A model generated the notes under the pieces. It made no database searches. It worked only from the letters and a program-made list of their open reading frames with translations, and was not told the origin of the DNA. DNA of 64,000 nt from Parvimonas sp. oral taxon 110 str. F0139. Lineage in GTDB: Bacteria > Bacillota > Clostridia > Tissierellales > Peptoniphilaceae. This document shows, piece after piece, positions 18,517 through 28,186 of the stretch (positions are counted from its first letter, which is position 1; every line of letters begins with the position of its first letter). The translations under genes were made by a program, and so were the position numbers. The stretch lies in the NCBI RefSeq assembly GCF_000214475.1, contig NZ_AFII01000001.1, positions 558,001 to 622,000 of the forward strand, written 5' to 3'.

Positions 18517-20482
18517 CTAATCCCCACATTTCTTTTAATCTCTTTATTTCATCTCTTATTGATGCTGCTCTTTCAAAGTCTAAAGAATCGGCAGCAGATA
18601 ACATTTCATTTTTCAAATCTTCAATGAAACTTTCATAATCTGTAATTTCAACATCTTCTGTTTTATAATCCACATTATCCTCAGCAACCTTTGTAGCTTG
18701 AATAATCTCTCTAATATCTTTCTTAACACTCTTTGGAGTGATATTATGCTCTATATTGTATTTATTTTGAATTTCACGTCTTCTATTTGTTTCCTTAATT
18801 GCCACATCCATTGACTTTGTTATTCTATCTGCATACATAATAACTCTTCCGTTTACATTTCTTGCAGCACGTCCGATTGTTTGTATCATAGAAGTTTCAG
18901 AACGCAAAAAACCTTCCTTATCTGCATCCATAATTATAACCATACTTACCTCTGGCAAGTCAAGTCCTTCTCTTAATAAATTTATTCCAACCAAAACGTC
19001 AAACTTCCCAACACGCAAATCTCTAATTATTTCCATACGTTCAATCGTGTCAATATCGCTATGCAAATAAGTTGTTTTTATTCCTACATTTTTTAAATAA
19101 TCCGTTAAATTTTCAGCCATTTTTTTAGTCAAAGTTGTAATTAAAACACGTTCTCCTTTTTTAATAACTGAATTTACTTCACCAATTATATCGTCAATTT
19201 GTCCTTCTGTTTTTCTAACTTCAATTAAAGGATCCAAAAGTCCTGTAGGTCTTATAATTTGTTCAACTTCTTCTAAATTATGGCTTTTTTCGTACTTGCC
19301 GGGAGTTGCAGACACATATAAGATTTGATTTACCATACTTTCAAATTCTGTGAATTTTAATGGTCTGTTATCCAAAGCAGAAGGCAATCTAAATCCATAA
19401 TCAACCAAATTTTGTTTTCTACTTCTATCCCCTTCATACATTGCCCCAATTTGTGGAACAGTAACATGACTTTCATCTACAATAATCAAAAAATCATCAG
19501 GAAAATAATCAATCAAAGTATAAGGTCTTGAACCTCTTTCTCTACCGCTTAAATGAGCAGAATAATTTTCTACCCCACTACAAAATCCAATTTCTTGTAA
19601 CATTTCCAAATCATATTTTGTTCTCTGTTCAAGTCTTTGAGCTTCAACTAATTTATTTTCTTGATTTAAAACTAAAAGTCTTTCTTCCAATTCTTTTGAA
19701 ATTGTACCAATAGCTCTTTCTATTTTTTCTGAACTTGTGGCAAAGTGAGATGCAGGATAAATTGCAACATGCTCACGAGTTCCTATTACATTACCTGTTA
19801 AGGCATCAATTTCTGAAATTTTATCTATCTCATCTCCAAAAAATTCTACTCTAATACTATTTTCAGATGAGGAAACTGGAAATATTTCCAAACTGTCTCC
19901 CCTTACACGAAAAGTACCACGAATAAAATTAATATCATTTCTTACATATTGAATATCTACAAGTTTTCTTATAACTTCATCTCTATCTTTTATCATTCCT
20001 GGTCTTAATGAAACAACTAAATTTTCATAGTCTATTGGATCGCCTAAACCATAAATACAAGAAACGGAAGCAACAATAATTACATCTCTTCTTTCAAAAA
20101 GAGACATTGTAGCGGAGTGTCTAAGTTTATCTATCTCATCATTTATTGAGCTGTCTTTTTCTATATAAGTATCGGATTGTGGAACATAGGCTTCAGGTTG
20201 ATAATAATCATAATAGGACACAAAAAACTCAACAGCGTTGTTAGGAAAAAATTCCTTAAATTCACTAGCAAGCTGATAAGCCAAAGTCTTATTATGTGCA
20301 ATTACAAGTGTTGGTTTTTGAACTTTTTCAATAATATTTGCCATTGTAAAGGTCTTTCCACTTCCTGTAACACCCTTTAAAATTATTTCTTTATTACCTT
20401 TTTTAATTGAATCCGATATTTTTTCAATAGCTTCAGGTTGATCTCCTGTAGGCTTAAATTTTGAATTTAAAACAAACTCCAT
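18509..20482 (-). CDS. uvrB: Excinuclease ABC subunit B
   Basis: Helicase-like subunit that verifies damage and recruits UvrC. The 657-residue protein has Walker [10 protein letters not shown], the beta-hairpin region [10 protein letters not shown], the D-E-S-H box and a C-terminal UVR motif (about 618-652), which binds UvrC and UvrA. First gene of the unit. I looked for a Gram-positive SOS box (GAAC-N4-GTTC) upstream and did not find one. Confidence 0.98.
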   Translation of the reverse strand: MEFVLNSKFKPTGDQPEAIEKISDSIKKGNKEIILKGVTGSGKTFTMANIIEKVQKPTLVIAHNKTLAYQLASEFKEFFPNNAVEFFVSYYDYYQPEAYVPQSDTYIEKDSSINDEIDKLRHSATMSLFERRDVIIVASVSCIYGLGDPIDYENLVVSLRPGMIKDRDEVIRKLVDIQYVRNDINFIRGTFRVRGDSLEIFPVSSSENSIRVEFFGDEIDKISEIDALTGNVIGTREHVAIYPASHFATSSEKIERAIGTISKELEERLLVLNQENKLVEAQRLEQRTKYDLEMLQEIGFCSGVENYSAHLSGRERGSRPYTLIDYFPDDFLIIVDESHVTVPQIGAMYEGDRSRKQNLVDYGFRLPSALDNRPLKFTEFESMVNQILYVSATPGKYEKSHNLEEVEQIIRPTGLLDPLIEVRKTEGQIDDIIGEVNSVIKKGERVLITTLTKKMAENLTDYLKNVGIKTTYLHSDIDTIERMEIIRDLRVGKFDVLVGINLLREGLDLPEVSMVIIMDADKEGFLRSETSMIQTIGRAARNVNGRVIMYADRITKSMDVAIKETNRRREIQNKYNIEHNITPKSVKKDIREIIQATKVAEDNVDYKTEDVEITDYESFIEDLKNEMLSAADSLDFERAASIRDEIKRLKEMWGLDV

Positions 20483-20540
20483 AATGTACTCCCCATTTAT
20501 TTATTAATCAAATATTTTTATTTAAAATAATCTATATAAT

Positions 20541-20546
20541 ATTATA
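20541..20546 (-). promoter_or_regulatory. Putative uvrB -10 box
   Basis: TATAAT on the minus strand 59 nt upstream of the uvrB start. The hexamer 17 nt further up (TATGTT) is a poor -35. It lies in the 219-nt divergent region shared with the MacB-like exporter. Confidence 0.35.
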
Positions 20547-20636
20547 CTATATTTTTCATCTATAACATAACTAATATACCGCAAAAATTTCTTTAATAAT
20601 CAAATAAAAAATACTTTCTGTTATAAAATTTTATTG

Positions 20637-20665
20637 TTGATAATAAATATTGAAAGTGCTATAAT
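20637..20665 (+). promoter_or_regulatory. Promoter of the MacB-like exporter operon
   Basis: TTGATA (20637-20642), 17-nt spacer, TATAAT (20660-20665), about 37 nt before the ATP-binding gene start. Near-consensus sigma-A promoter. Confidence 0.8.
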
Positions 20666-20701
20666 TTGTTTATAGTTAAATAAATTTTTATGGAGGTATT
20701 T

Positions 20702-21400
20702 ATGTTTTTAGTTGTAAAAAATTTAAACAAATCTTATGGAGCAAATGAAAATAAAATTTCCGTTTTAAAAGATATAAATTTTTCTTTAGAAAAAGGTGCA
20801 CTTTGTACTCTATTAGGACCATCTGGTTCAGGAAAATCAACATTACTTAATGCTATTGGCGGACTTGAAAAAATCGACAGTGGTTCTATAGAGATAAATG
20901 AATATGAAATTTCAAGTTTAAAACAAAATGCCCTTTCAAATTTTAGAAGAAAATATTTAGGTTTTATTTTTCAATTTTATAATTTAATTCCGGACTTAAC
21001 CGTAACAGAAAATATTCAGGTGGGTTCTTTTATACATAATGACCCTATGGATATTGAAAAATTAATAAAAGATTTAGGTCTATGGGAACATAAAAATAAA
21101 TATCCAAGACAATTATCAGGTGGACAACAACAAAGATGTGCAATAGGCCGTGCTTTAATAAAAAAACCTGAAATATTACTTTGTGATGAGCCTACGGGTG
21201 CTTTAGATTATAAAACTTCAAAGGATATTTTATCACTACTTCAAAGAATAAATAAGGAATATAAAACTACCATTATTCTTGCAACTCATAATGAAGAAAT
21301 AACAAAGATGTCTACTATTACAATAAGGCTAAAAGATGGAATTATATGTCAAAAAATTGAAAATGACAATGTAATGGATGCACAAGAATTGGAGTGGTAA
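20702..21400 (+). CDS. MacB/LolD-type ABC transporter ATP-binding protein
   Basis: ABC ATPase of about 232 residues with Walker A G-P-S-G-S-G-K-S-T, signature L-S-G-G-Q-Q-Q-R and Walker B L-L-C-D-E-P-T-G-A-L-D. I start at ATG 20702 because GGAGG (20692-20696) sits 5 nt before it; the upstream in-frame ATG at 20690 overlaps that site. Its partner is the FtsX-like permease that begins one base after its stop. Such pairs export peptides, lipoproteins or antibiotics, or act mechanically like FtsEX; the substrate here is unknown. No dedicated regulator is adjacent. Confidence 0.9.
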   Translation: MFLVVKNLNKSYGANENKISVLKDINFSLEKGALCTLLGPSGSGKSTLLNAIGGLEKIDSGSIEINEYEISSLKQNALSNFRRKYLGFIFQFYNLIPDLTVTENIQVGSFIHNDPMDIEKLIKDLGLWEHKNKYPRQLSGGQQQRCAIGRALIKKPEILLCDEPTGALDYKTSKDILSLLQRINKEYKTTIILATHNEEITKMSTITIRLKDGIICQKIENDNVMDAQELEW

Positions 21401-21401
21401 C

Positions 21402-23711
21402 ATGAGAAATTTAAATAAAAGAATTCTTAGAGGATTAAAAGCTCAATGGTCAAAAAATTTATTTCTCTTTATACTTCTGTTTTTTATGATTTCCACAACT
21501 TCAGGCATGTTAGTTTCATCAGGAAGTATCAAGACTTTATATTATGAACTTATGTCAACTGGAGTTGTTGAAGATGGAAAAATATTATTCGCATTTGACC
21601 CTACAGATGAAATATTAAAATCCATTGAAAAAACTAATGTTAAAGTCGAAAAAGCTCCTTACGTTGATGCAAAAATTAATAAAATTAAAGATGATAAAGA
21701 TGAAAAAACAATTAGACTTTATATAAATAGAAAAAATATAAATCTCCCTGTTATAAATGAAGGTAATCTTGCAAAAAATAAAAATGAAATAGCTATTAAT
21801 AGACTATTTGCTGAAAATAATAATTTAAAAATAGGTGACAATATTACTTTTAAAAAAGAATTTTTTAAAGATAATAAAGAACGTATTTTTAAAATAGTTG
21901 GTTTAATAGCAACTCCGGATTATAATTCATCTTATCAAAAATCTACAGATTTAATATTTAATGCAATAGATTTTGGAGTAGGATTAGTATCTGATAAAGA
22001 CAAAGATATTTTTAACGAAAGCAAGTTAAAATATCAAGTTTCATATAGATTTAACGATAGAAACCTAAGTGAAAAAGAAACGAAAGAAAAAAATAAAGAA
22101 GTTGTAAATTCTGCAAATATATCAAAAACAGTTTTAGAACAACTTCCAAAAAAAGATAATAATGCTATAAGTTATTTGATTGACGATATGGGTGGAGATA
22201 GGCCTATGGTCATTGTTATGCTTTGTCTAATGGTAACGCTAATAGGATTCATATTTGCACTTTCTATTGTGAGTAAAATACAAGAAGAATCTGAAATAAT
22301 TGGAATACTTCTTGCGAATGGATATAAAAAATCAGAGCTCGTTATAAATTATATAGCAAACTCTGTTATAATTACATTTTTAGCTGCTGTTTTAGGAAAT
22401 ATTTTTGGGTACACAGTTTTTACAAATTCTTTTAAATCTGTTTACTACAAATCATTTAATATGCAGAACTTCACTCCTAGTTTCAACTTGGAAGCATTAA
22501 TAATTACAACTATAATCCCTATTTCAATAATTTTAATTTTTAATTATATTTATATTTATAGAAAATTAAACTTCACACCTTTAGATTTTTTAAGAAAAAA
22601 TTTAAAACATTATAAAAATAAAAGAAAGTCAAAGCATGAAAATGAATTAAAAGTCAACAAAAACTTTTTAGGTTCATTTAGAAAATCAATTATAAAATCC
22701 AACAAAGGAGATTATGTAGCGATTGTACTTGGAATATTTATTACTTCAATATTGTTCATCTTTGGAATTTCTGCAAAACCTACATTCGACAACTATGGAA
22801 ATAATATAAAAGAAAATTTGATTAGTAAATATCAATATGTACTAAAGGCTCCTATTGAAATTGACAATAAAACAGCAGAAAAATATACGACTACACCAGC
22901 AAGGGTTTATCACAGTATCAAAAAATCAGATGAAGACATACTTCTTTTAGGAATTACTGAAAATTCAAAATACTTTGAAAACACCAAACTACCTGAAAAC
23001 AAAAATGAGATAGTTATTAGTGAAAATCTTTCAAAGAAACTTAGAAAGTATGTTGGAGATGAAATAACAGTTAAAGGGAAATTGTCAGATAAAGAAAAGA
23101 CTTATAAAATAGTTGATATACACAAAAAATCTGCTAATCTTTCAGCCTTTATAAAGCAAGAATATTTGAATGAAGAATTAGAGCAAAATAAAGAATTCTT
23201 TAATGGATATTTTAGTAATGAAAAATTGGATATTGATGAAAAGTATGTTTCAACAACAATAGATGAAAATTCAATGACAGATGTTTCTAAACAGATGTCT
23301 AAACTCATGGGACCAATGCTATCTGCATTTATAGCTGTATCTACAATATTCTTAGCAGGCTTTACTTACAGTCTAATGAAAATAATAACAGATAAAAATA
23401 CTATCCAAATTGCATATTTAAAAATTTTCGGTTACACGAATAGAGAAATTTCAAAAATCTATATTCGACCAGTAACTCTAACAGTATTATTAAGTTTAAT
23501 AGCTTTAATACCACTTGAAATATATACAGTAAAACAAATAATGTATTATTCAATGCTAAAATTTTCAGGATATTTAGAGCTTGATATTTCGCCAAAAATT
23601 GTAATAATGTCAATTGTGATAACTATTGCTACTTATTTATTTGTAAGTATATTACAATTTTATAGAATATCAAAAATGAATTTCAGCGAAGTTTTAAAAA
23701 ACAGAGAATAA
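21402..23711 (+). CDS. FtsX-like ABC transporter permease
   Basis: Large permease of 769 residues with two MacB/FtsX modules: TM helix near the N-terminus, a large external domain (about 45-245), three TM helices (about 265-400), then a second TM helix near 440, another external domain (about 465-635) and three further helices to the end. This duplicated layout matches single-chain permeases of the YknZ/BceB-like families. Start ATG 21402 (MRNLNKRILRG) is chosen over 21378 because GGAGTGG lies at 21391 and the ATPase stop is at 21398-21400. A terminator follows. Confidence 0.88.
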   Translation: MRNLNKRILRGLKAQWSKNLFLFILLFFMISTTSGMLVSSGSIKTLYYELMSTGVVEDGKILFAFDPTDEILKSIEKTNVKVEKAPYVDAKINKIKDDKDEKTIRLYINRKNINLPVINEGNLAKNKNEIAINRLFAENNNLKIGDNITFKKEFFKDNKERIFKIVGLIATPDYNSSYQKSTDLIFNAIDFGVGLVSDKDKDIFNESKLKYQVSYRFNDRNLSEKETKEKNKEVVNSANISKTVLEQLPKKDNNAISYLIDDMGGDRPMVIVMLCLMVTLIGFIFALSIVSKIQEESEIIGILLANGYKKSELVINYIANSVIITFLAAVLGNIFGYTVFTNSFKSVYYKSFNMQNFTPSFNLEALIITTIIPISIILIFNYIYIYRKLNFTPLDFLRKNLKHYKNKRKSKHENELKVNKNFLGSFRKSIIKSNKGDYVAIVLGIFITSILFIFGISAKPTFDNYGNNIKENLISKYQYVLKAPIEIDNKTAEKYTTTPARVYHSIKKSDEDILLLGITENSKYFENTKLPENKNEIVISENLSKKLRKYVGDEITVKGKLSDKEKTYKIVDIHKKSANLSAFIKQEYLNEELEQNKEFFNGYFSNEKLDIDEKYVSTTIDENSMTDVSKQMSKLMGPMLSAFIAVSTIFLAGFTYSLMKIITDKNTIQIAYLKIFGYTNREISKIYIRPVTLTVLLSLIALIPLEIYTVKQIMYYSMLKFSGYLELDISPKIVIMSIVITIATYLFVSILQFYRISKMNFSEVLKNRE

Positions 23712-23766
23712 TTTACTATCACTTAATTCTGTCATAATCAAGAGTATAATCTTATATTTAATTTAG

Positions 23767-23797
23767 AAAACAACGGAAAAAATTTCCGTTGTTTTTT
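23767..23797 (+). terminator. Terminator of the MacB-like operon
   Basis: AACAACGGAAA (23769-23779) pairs perfectly with TTTCCGTTGTT (23783-23793), loop of three A, followed by TTTT. Located 56 nt after the permease stop. Confidence 0.9.
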
Positions 23798-23850
23798 ATG
23801 ACAACTTTAATCCCATTAAATTAATATATCTAGTATTCAACAGAAAATTA

Positions 23851-23859
23851 TGGTATAAT
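23851..23859 (+). promoter_or_regulatory. Extended -10 promoter of ricT
   Basis: TGGTATAAT (TG at 23851-23852, TATAAT 23854-23859), an extended -10 element 27 nt before the ricT start. The -35 region is weak, as is common for extended -10 promoters. Confidence 0.6.
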
Positions 23860-23886
23860 ATGTGTGTATAAATTTTAGGAGGAATC

Positions 23887-24767
23887 ATGAAAAAAGTAGT
23901 TGGGATAAGATTCAAAGAAGCCGGAAAAATTTATTACTTTGATCCCTGCAACTTTAGTATAAATAAAAATGATAATGTAATCGTAGAAACTTCTCGTGGT
24001 ATAGAGTATGGAAATGTAGCCATTGAACCTAGAGAAGTTGAAGAATCAAAACTAGTTTCATCATTAAAACCAGTTTTGAGAATTGCTGATAACATGGATG
24101 ATTATATACATGAAGAAAATAAAAAGAAAGCTAAAGATGCTATTGAAATTTGCAAAGTAAAAGCAAATGAACACGGCTTAGATATGAAATTAGTTGATTG
24201 TGAATATACTTTTGACAATCAAAAAGTTATTTTTTACTTTGTTTCTGACAATAGAATTGATTTTAGAGAATTGGTTAAGGACCTTGCATATATATTTAAA
24301 AATAGAATCGAACTTAGACAAATTGGAGTTAGAGATCATGCGAAAATAGTAGGTGCTCTCGGCTCTTGTGGTCAAGTTTGTTGTTGCAAAAGATTTTTAG
24401 GAGAATTTGCTCCTGTAACTATAAAAATGGCAAGAGATCAATCTCTATCTCTAAATCAAAATAAAATCTCAGGAACATGTGGTAGACTAATGTGTTGTTT
24501 GAAATACGAACAAAATGTTTATGAAGAAAAATTAAAAAAATTCCACCTTGTGGTACTTATGTAATAACAAGTGAAGGCAAAGGCATTATAGTTGACAGTT
24601 ATACTCTATCAGAAATTGTAAAAGTAAAGATAGTAAATGAAGATAATAACACTGAAACTATTAAACCCTTTTTTGTAGATGATATTGCAGTTACAAAAGA
24701 AAGAGATATAGCTTACGCTAAAAAAGATGAAGATATTCAATTTGAATATATTGAGGAATTATTATAA
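23887..24767 (+). CDS. ricT: RicT/YaaT (PSP1 domain) protein (frame broken in an A7 run)
   Basis: PSP1-domain protein of the Y-complex (RicAFT), which in Bacillus supports mRNA maturation by RNase Y and competence/sporulation signalling. The cysteine clusters that carry Fe-S ligands are visible: G-S-C-G-Q-V-C-C-C and T-C-G-R-L-M-C-C. The frame stops at 24564 after residue 225; one base added in the A7 run 24534-24540 restores P-P-C-G-T-Y-V and a further 67 residues ending at TAA 24765-24767, for 293 residues, the family norm. Strong AGGAGG site at the start. It stands alone between two terminators. Confidence 0.85.
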
Positions 24768-24773
24768 GCATTA

Positions 24774-24803
24774 AAAAATAGAGTTGTTTCTAACTCTATT
24801 TTT
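24774..24803. terminator. Bidirectional terminator between ricT and the dCMP deaminase gene
   Basis: AAATAGAGTT (24776-24785) and AACTCTATTT (24792-24801) form a stem with T runs on both strands. It separates the convergent ricT (+) and the cysS-rlmB-rae1-deaminase unit (-). Confidence 0.85.
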
Positions 24804-24830
24804 TTATTATGTCAATTAATTTTTTATAAT

Positions 24831-25256
24831 CTAATTACCAATTTTTATATATTCTATTTTGTTTCTTTCCAATAATTCTATCGCATATTCGTCCATTCTA
24901 TAACTATTTTCATAATAAATTTTAGAAATTCCTGCTTGAATTAAAGCCTTAGTACAATTTAAACAAGGAAAATGAGTTACATAACAAGTACAACCTTTTA
25001 CTTTAATTCCCTCTCTTGCACAATATAAAAGTGCATTTTGTTCTGCATGTATTGTAGCAATACAATGTCCATCTCTCATTGTATGACCTATTTCGTCACA
25101 TTGAGGATTACCTGAAATTGAACCATTATATCCAGTTGATATAATTCTATTATCCTTATTAACTAAAACACAACCAACATAAGCCCTATCACAAGTTCCT
25201 CTAGTTGCAACCATCTTCGCTAAATCCATAAAATATTCGTTCCAAGGTTTTCTCAT
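24831..25256 (-). CDS. Deoxycytidylate deaminase family protein (ComEB type)
   Basis: Zinc deaminase of 141 residues with H-A-E-Q-N-A (ligand His and catalytic Glu) and F-P-C-L-N-C (two ligand Cys). This is the dCMP/ComEB signature, and the enzyme should supply dUMP for thymidylate synthesis. The start at 25254-25256 has GGAGGG, overlapping the end of the upstream NYN gene. Last gene of the cysS-rlmB-rae1 operon, followed by the shared terminator. Confidence 0.9.
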   Translation of the reverse strand: MRKPWNEYFMDLAKMVATRGTCDRAYVGCVLVNKDNRIISTGYNGSISGNPQCDEIGHTMRDGHCIATIHAEQNALLYCAREGIKVKGCTCYVTHFPCLNCTKALIQAGISKIYYENSYRMDEYAIELLERNKIEYIKIGN

Positions 25257-25264
25257 ATTCCCTC

Positions 25265-25784
25265 CTACTTTCCAAATAATTTTTTCTCTATTTCATCTAG
25301 TTGATTTAAAGCTTTGTCATCTAGAGTATTGAAATAGCTTTTGTTTGTAATTCTATTTTTTGTTTCATAACGATTACTTTTGTTTTTAAATTTTCATAAC
25401 GAAACAATAATTCTTTTGAAGTTAATACTATTCCACCTCTTTGTGTAACGAGTTTTTGAATAAGAGTGTCATCTGTTCCGACAGAAACTGATATTTTTCT
25501 TCCAATTTCATCCAATTTTTTTCAATAAATTGGTCTGCAGTTTCATTTTGCTTTGTGTAGACAACTTCAATTCCTTTTATAACTTCTGAAGAACCTTTGA
25601 AATTAATCTTATATGCATCAAAGACAAGTAACAAATCTATTCCTATTAATTTTGAAAATTCGCCCATATCATAAATTAATTCATTTCTTGCATTTTCGAA
25701 ACTCAATTTTAAAAATGGTTTGTATTTTTCCCAAGCATTTAGAATATTGTATCCATCAATTATGATTAATTTTTTAGTTTTCAT
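25265..25784 (-). CDS. rae1: NYN-domain ribonuclease Rae1/YacP (frame broken twice)
   Basis: Rae1 is a ribosome-associated endoribonuclease cutting mRNA in the A site. The N-terminal I-I-D-G-Y-N-I-L-N-A-W and L-L-V-F-D-A-Y are PIN/NYN acidic motifs. The first frame breaks at the T7 run 25516-25522; the next supplies the continuation with V-S-V-G-T-D-D and R-G-G-I-V-L-T-S-K-E-L. A second missing base in 25378-25387 restores a C-terminus ending L-F-G-K at TAG 25265-25267, about 173 residues, the usual length. The order cysS-rlmB-yacP is the standard Firmicutes arrangement, which supports the assignment. Confidence 0.8.
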
Positions 25785-26511
25785 CTCTCTGTCTTAATGC
25801 CTCATAAACTAGAATTGCACAGGCATTTGATGCGTTAAGGCTTGAAACTTTACCTTTCATTGGAAGTTTAGTTAAAAAGTCACATCTCTTTCTTATAAGT
25901 TGTCCTATTCCCTTTCCTTCATTTCCAATTACTATTGCAATATTTCCTTTAAAATCCATATCTGTATATATCTTTTCAGCTTCTCCACAGGCACCATAAA
26001 CCCATACATTTTCTTTTTGTAATTTTAAAATTGTATCTGCAATATTTGCAACTTTCGCTATTTTAATATGATTTACTGCTCCAGCAGATGATTTTTGAAC
26101 GATTGAAGTAACTGGCGCTTGATTTCTCTTAGAAACTATAATTCCATGAACACCAACAGCTTCACAAGTACGAATTATTGCTCCAAAATTATGTGGATCT
26201 TCAATCTCATCCAGAATTACCAAAAATAAATCTTCATTTTTATCTTTTTCACTTTGTAATATTTCTTCGACAGTTGAATACTCAAAACTTGAAATTAAGG
26301 CACAAACTCCTTGATGAACAACTCCGTCAGCCATATTTTCTAATTTATTTTTATCAATTTCTGAAATTAGAATACTACTTGCCTTTGCTTTACCAATTAT
26401 TTTATTTATTGAGCCCTTTAAATCGCCTTTTAAAATATATATTTTCTCTACTTTTCTATCGCTTTCCAACGCCTCTAATACAGCATTTCTTCCGAATATA
26501 TAGTCGCTCAT
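25774..26511 (-). CDS. rlmB: 23S rRNA 2'-O-methyltransferase RlmB (SPOUT/TrmH family)
   Basis: SPOUT methyltransferase that modifies G2251 of 23S rRNA. It has an N-terminal substrate-binding domain (I-F-G-R-N-A-V-L-E-A-L) and a C-terminal knot with D-E-I-E-D-P-H-N-F-G-A-I-I-R, I-V-I-G-N-E-G-K-G-I and S-L-N-A-S-N-A. I use ATG 26509-26511 (MSDYIFGRN, 245 residues); it lies one base after the cysS stop, and the longer frame to 26538 would overlap cysS. Overlaps rae1 by 11 nt. Confidence 0.94.
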   Translation of the reverse strand: MSDYIFGRNAVLEALESDRKVEKIYILKGDLKGSINKIIGKAKASSILISEIDKNKLENMADGVVHQGVCALISSFEYSTVEEILQSEKDKNEDLFLVILDEIEDPHNFGAIIRTCEAVGVHGIIVSKRNQAPVTSIVQKSSAGAVNHIKIAKVANIADTILKLQKENVWVYGACGEAEKIYTDMDFKGNIAIVIGNEGKGIGQLIRKRCDFLTKLPMKGKVSSLNASNACAILVYEALRQRDEN

Positions 26512-26512
26512 A

Positions 26513-27896
26513 TTACACCCTTTTCCAAATAACACCATTTCTTGTGTCTTTTAATTCTATATTCATTTCTTTTAAAGCATCACGAATTTCATCAGCTCTT
26601 TTAAAATCTTTATTCTTTCTAGCTTCTTCTCTTTCTTTAATAAGTTTTTCAACTTTTTCATCTAAATTATCATCTTCCTCTTTATAAAGAAGTCCTAAAA
26701 CAGATGCAAAGTCAGAAAGCAACTTGACAGCTCCCTTTACAACTTTCAAATCAGTATTTTCATCAAATGTATTTGTATAACGAATAAGCTCATAAACTTT
26801 AGAAATAGCATCAGCTGTATTTAAATCATCATCCATACAATCTAAAAATTCTTTTTTCAATTCAACTAATTTAGAAATATCTCCATCTTCTCTTTCTTCA
26901 CAAATTTCTAAAAGTCTTTCTAAATGTTCTTTACCATTATACATCCTTTCAAGTCCATTTTTTGTTTGTTCCATAACTTCTCTACTGAAATTCAAAGGAT
27001 TTCGATAATGCGTTGATAAAATCCAAAGTCTGATTACTTCCAAGTCATATTCTTTTTGAATATCTTTTATTGTAAAGAAATTTCCTTTTGATTTACTCAT
27101 CTTTACATTATCTATATTAATCATTCCATTATGCATCCAGTAATTAGCAAAAATTTTTCCATTACAACATTCAGACTGAGCAATTTCATTTTCGTGATGA
27201 GGAAATTGTAAATCTTCTCCACCCGCATGAATATCTATTGTATCTCCTAAAAATTTCTTTGCCATTACTGAACATTCAAGATGCCAACCAGGCCTTCCCA
27301 TTCCCCAAGGACTTTCCCAAGCTGGTTCACTTTCATCTTTTCTTTTTTTCCAAAGTGCAAAATCAAGAGGATTTTTCTTTTCATCAGAAATATCAATCCT
27401 TGCTCCTGCTCTTAAATCATCAATATTTTTTTAGATAATTTTCCATAATCCTTAGCTTTTGTAATATCAAAATATACATTACCATCGACATTATATGCAA
27501 TACCTTTTTCTTCTAAAACTTTTACAAATTCTATCATCTCATTGATACATTCTGTAGCTTTTGGATGAATTGTATGACTTTCAAAAAGATTTAAACCATA
27601 ACTATCTTCAAGATATGCATCAATATATTTTTTGTAATATCTGTAAAAGGTACATTTTCTTCTTTTGCTCTATTTATAATCTTATCGTCAATATCTGTAA
27701 AATTACTTACAAATTTTACATCATAACCTATATATAAAAGATATCTTCTCAAAGTATCATAAACAATCATAGGTCTTGAATTACCAATATGAATATAATT
27801 ATAAACCGTTGGACCACAAACATAAATCAATGCCTTTCCAGCTTGAATAGGCTTAAAATCTTCTTTTTTTCTAGTTAATGTGTTGTAAATCTTCAT
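26513..27896 (-). CDS. cysS: Cysteinyl-tRNA synthetase (frame broken twice)
   Basis: Class I synthetase. N-terminus: [14 protein letters not shown] contains the zinc Cys and the H-I-G-N (HIGH) motif. The C-terminal part has W-H-L-E-C-S, H-A-G-G-E-D-L and K-M-S-K-S-K-G-N (KMSKS). Three frames cover the gene; single bases missing in T6 27628-27633 and T7 27426-27432 reconnect them into about 461 residues, the normal length. All parts of the active site are present, so the breaks look like assembly errors in an essential gene. A Cys-specific T-box leader lies upstream. Confidence 0.9.
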
Positions 27897-27959
27897 ATTA
27901 CACCTCTCTATATTTTTATTTCATAGTATTTTACTACTTAAAATTATTTTATATAAAAC

Positions 27960-28147
27960 AAAACGTCTCTTGAAAAACAAGAGACGAAAAAATTCCGCGG
28001 TTCCACTCTAATTGAAAAAATCCACTTAAATTGCTATAAAGTAGCAACCAATACTCCAAGGACGCACCTTCAACATTGATGTATTTCACCACACAACATC
28101 TCTCTAAAAATCGTTGTTTCTTTTCCTCTTCAACATATATCTTCATT
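27960..28147 (-). promoter_or_regulatory. T-box riboswitch, cysteine-specific, controlling cysS
   Basis: Minus-strand leader with the T-box core GAGTGGAACCGCGG (about 27995-28008), which pairs with the NCCA end of uncharged tRNA, and the stem I AGAGAG motif with its distal G-G-T-G loop (about 28100). The specifier context GAAG-G-TGC-G-TCCTTGGAG places UGC (Cys) at 28064-28066. A 9-bp terminator stem CGTCTCTTG/CAAGAGACG (27964-27986) with a T-rich tail follows the T-box, and the antiterminator would use the T-box bases. Uncharged tRNA-Cys should therefore switch on cysS-rlmB-rae1-deaminase. Confidence 0.92.
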
Positions 28148-28153
28148 TATAAT

Positions 28154-28182
28154 AGGATACTAAATTATTAAGAAAAAGTCAA
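28154..28182 (-). promoter_or_regulatory. Promoter of the T-box-cysS operon
   Basis: TTGACT (28177-28182), 17-nt spacer, TATCCT (28154-28159) on the minus strand, starting the T-box RNA at about 28147. It lies 5 nt after the end of the GDPD gene. Confidence 0.75.
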
Positions 28183-28186
28183 TGTT

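Noticed and set aside
20483-20689. LexA/SOS box upstream of uvrB
   Set aside because: No GAAC-N4-GTTC-like sequence found in the divergent region.
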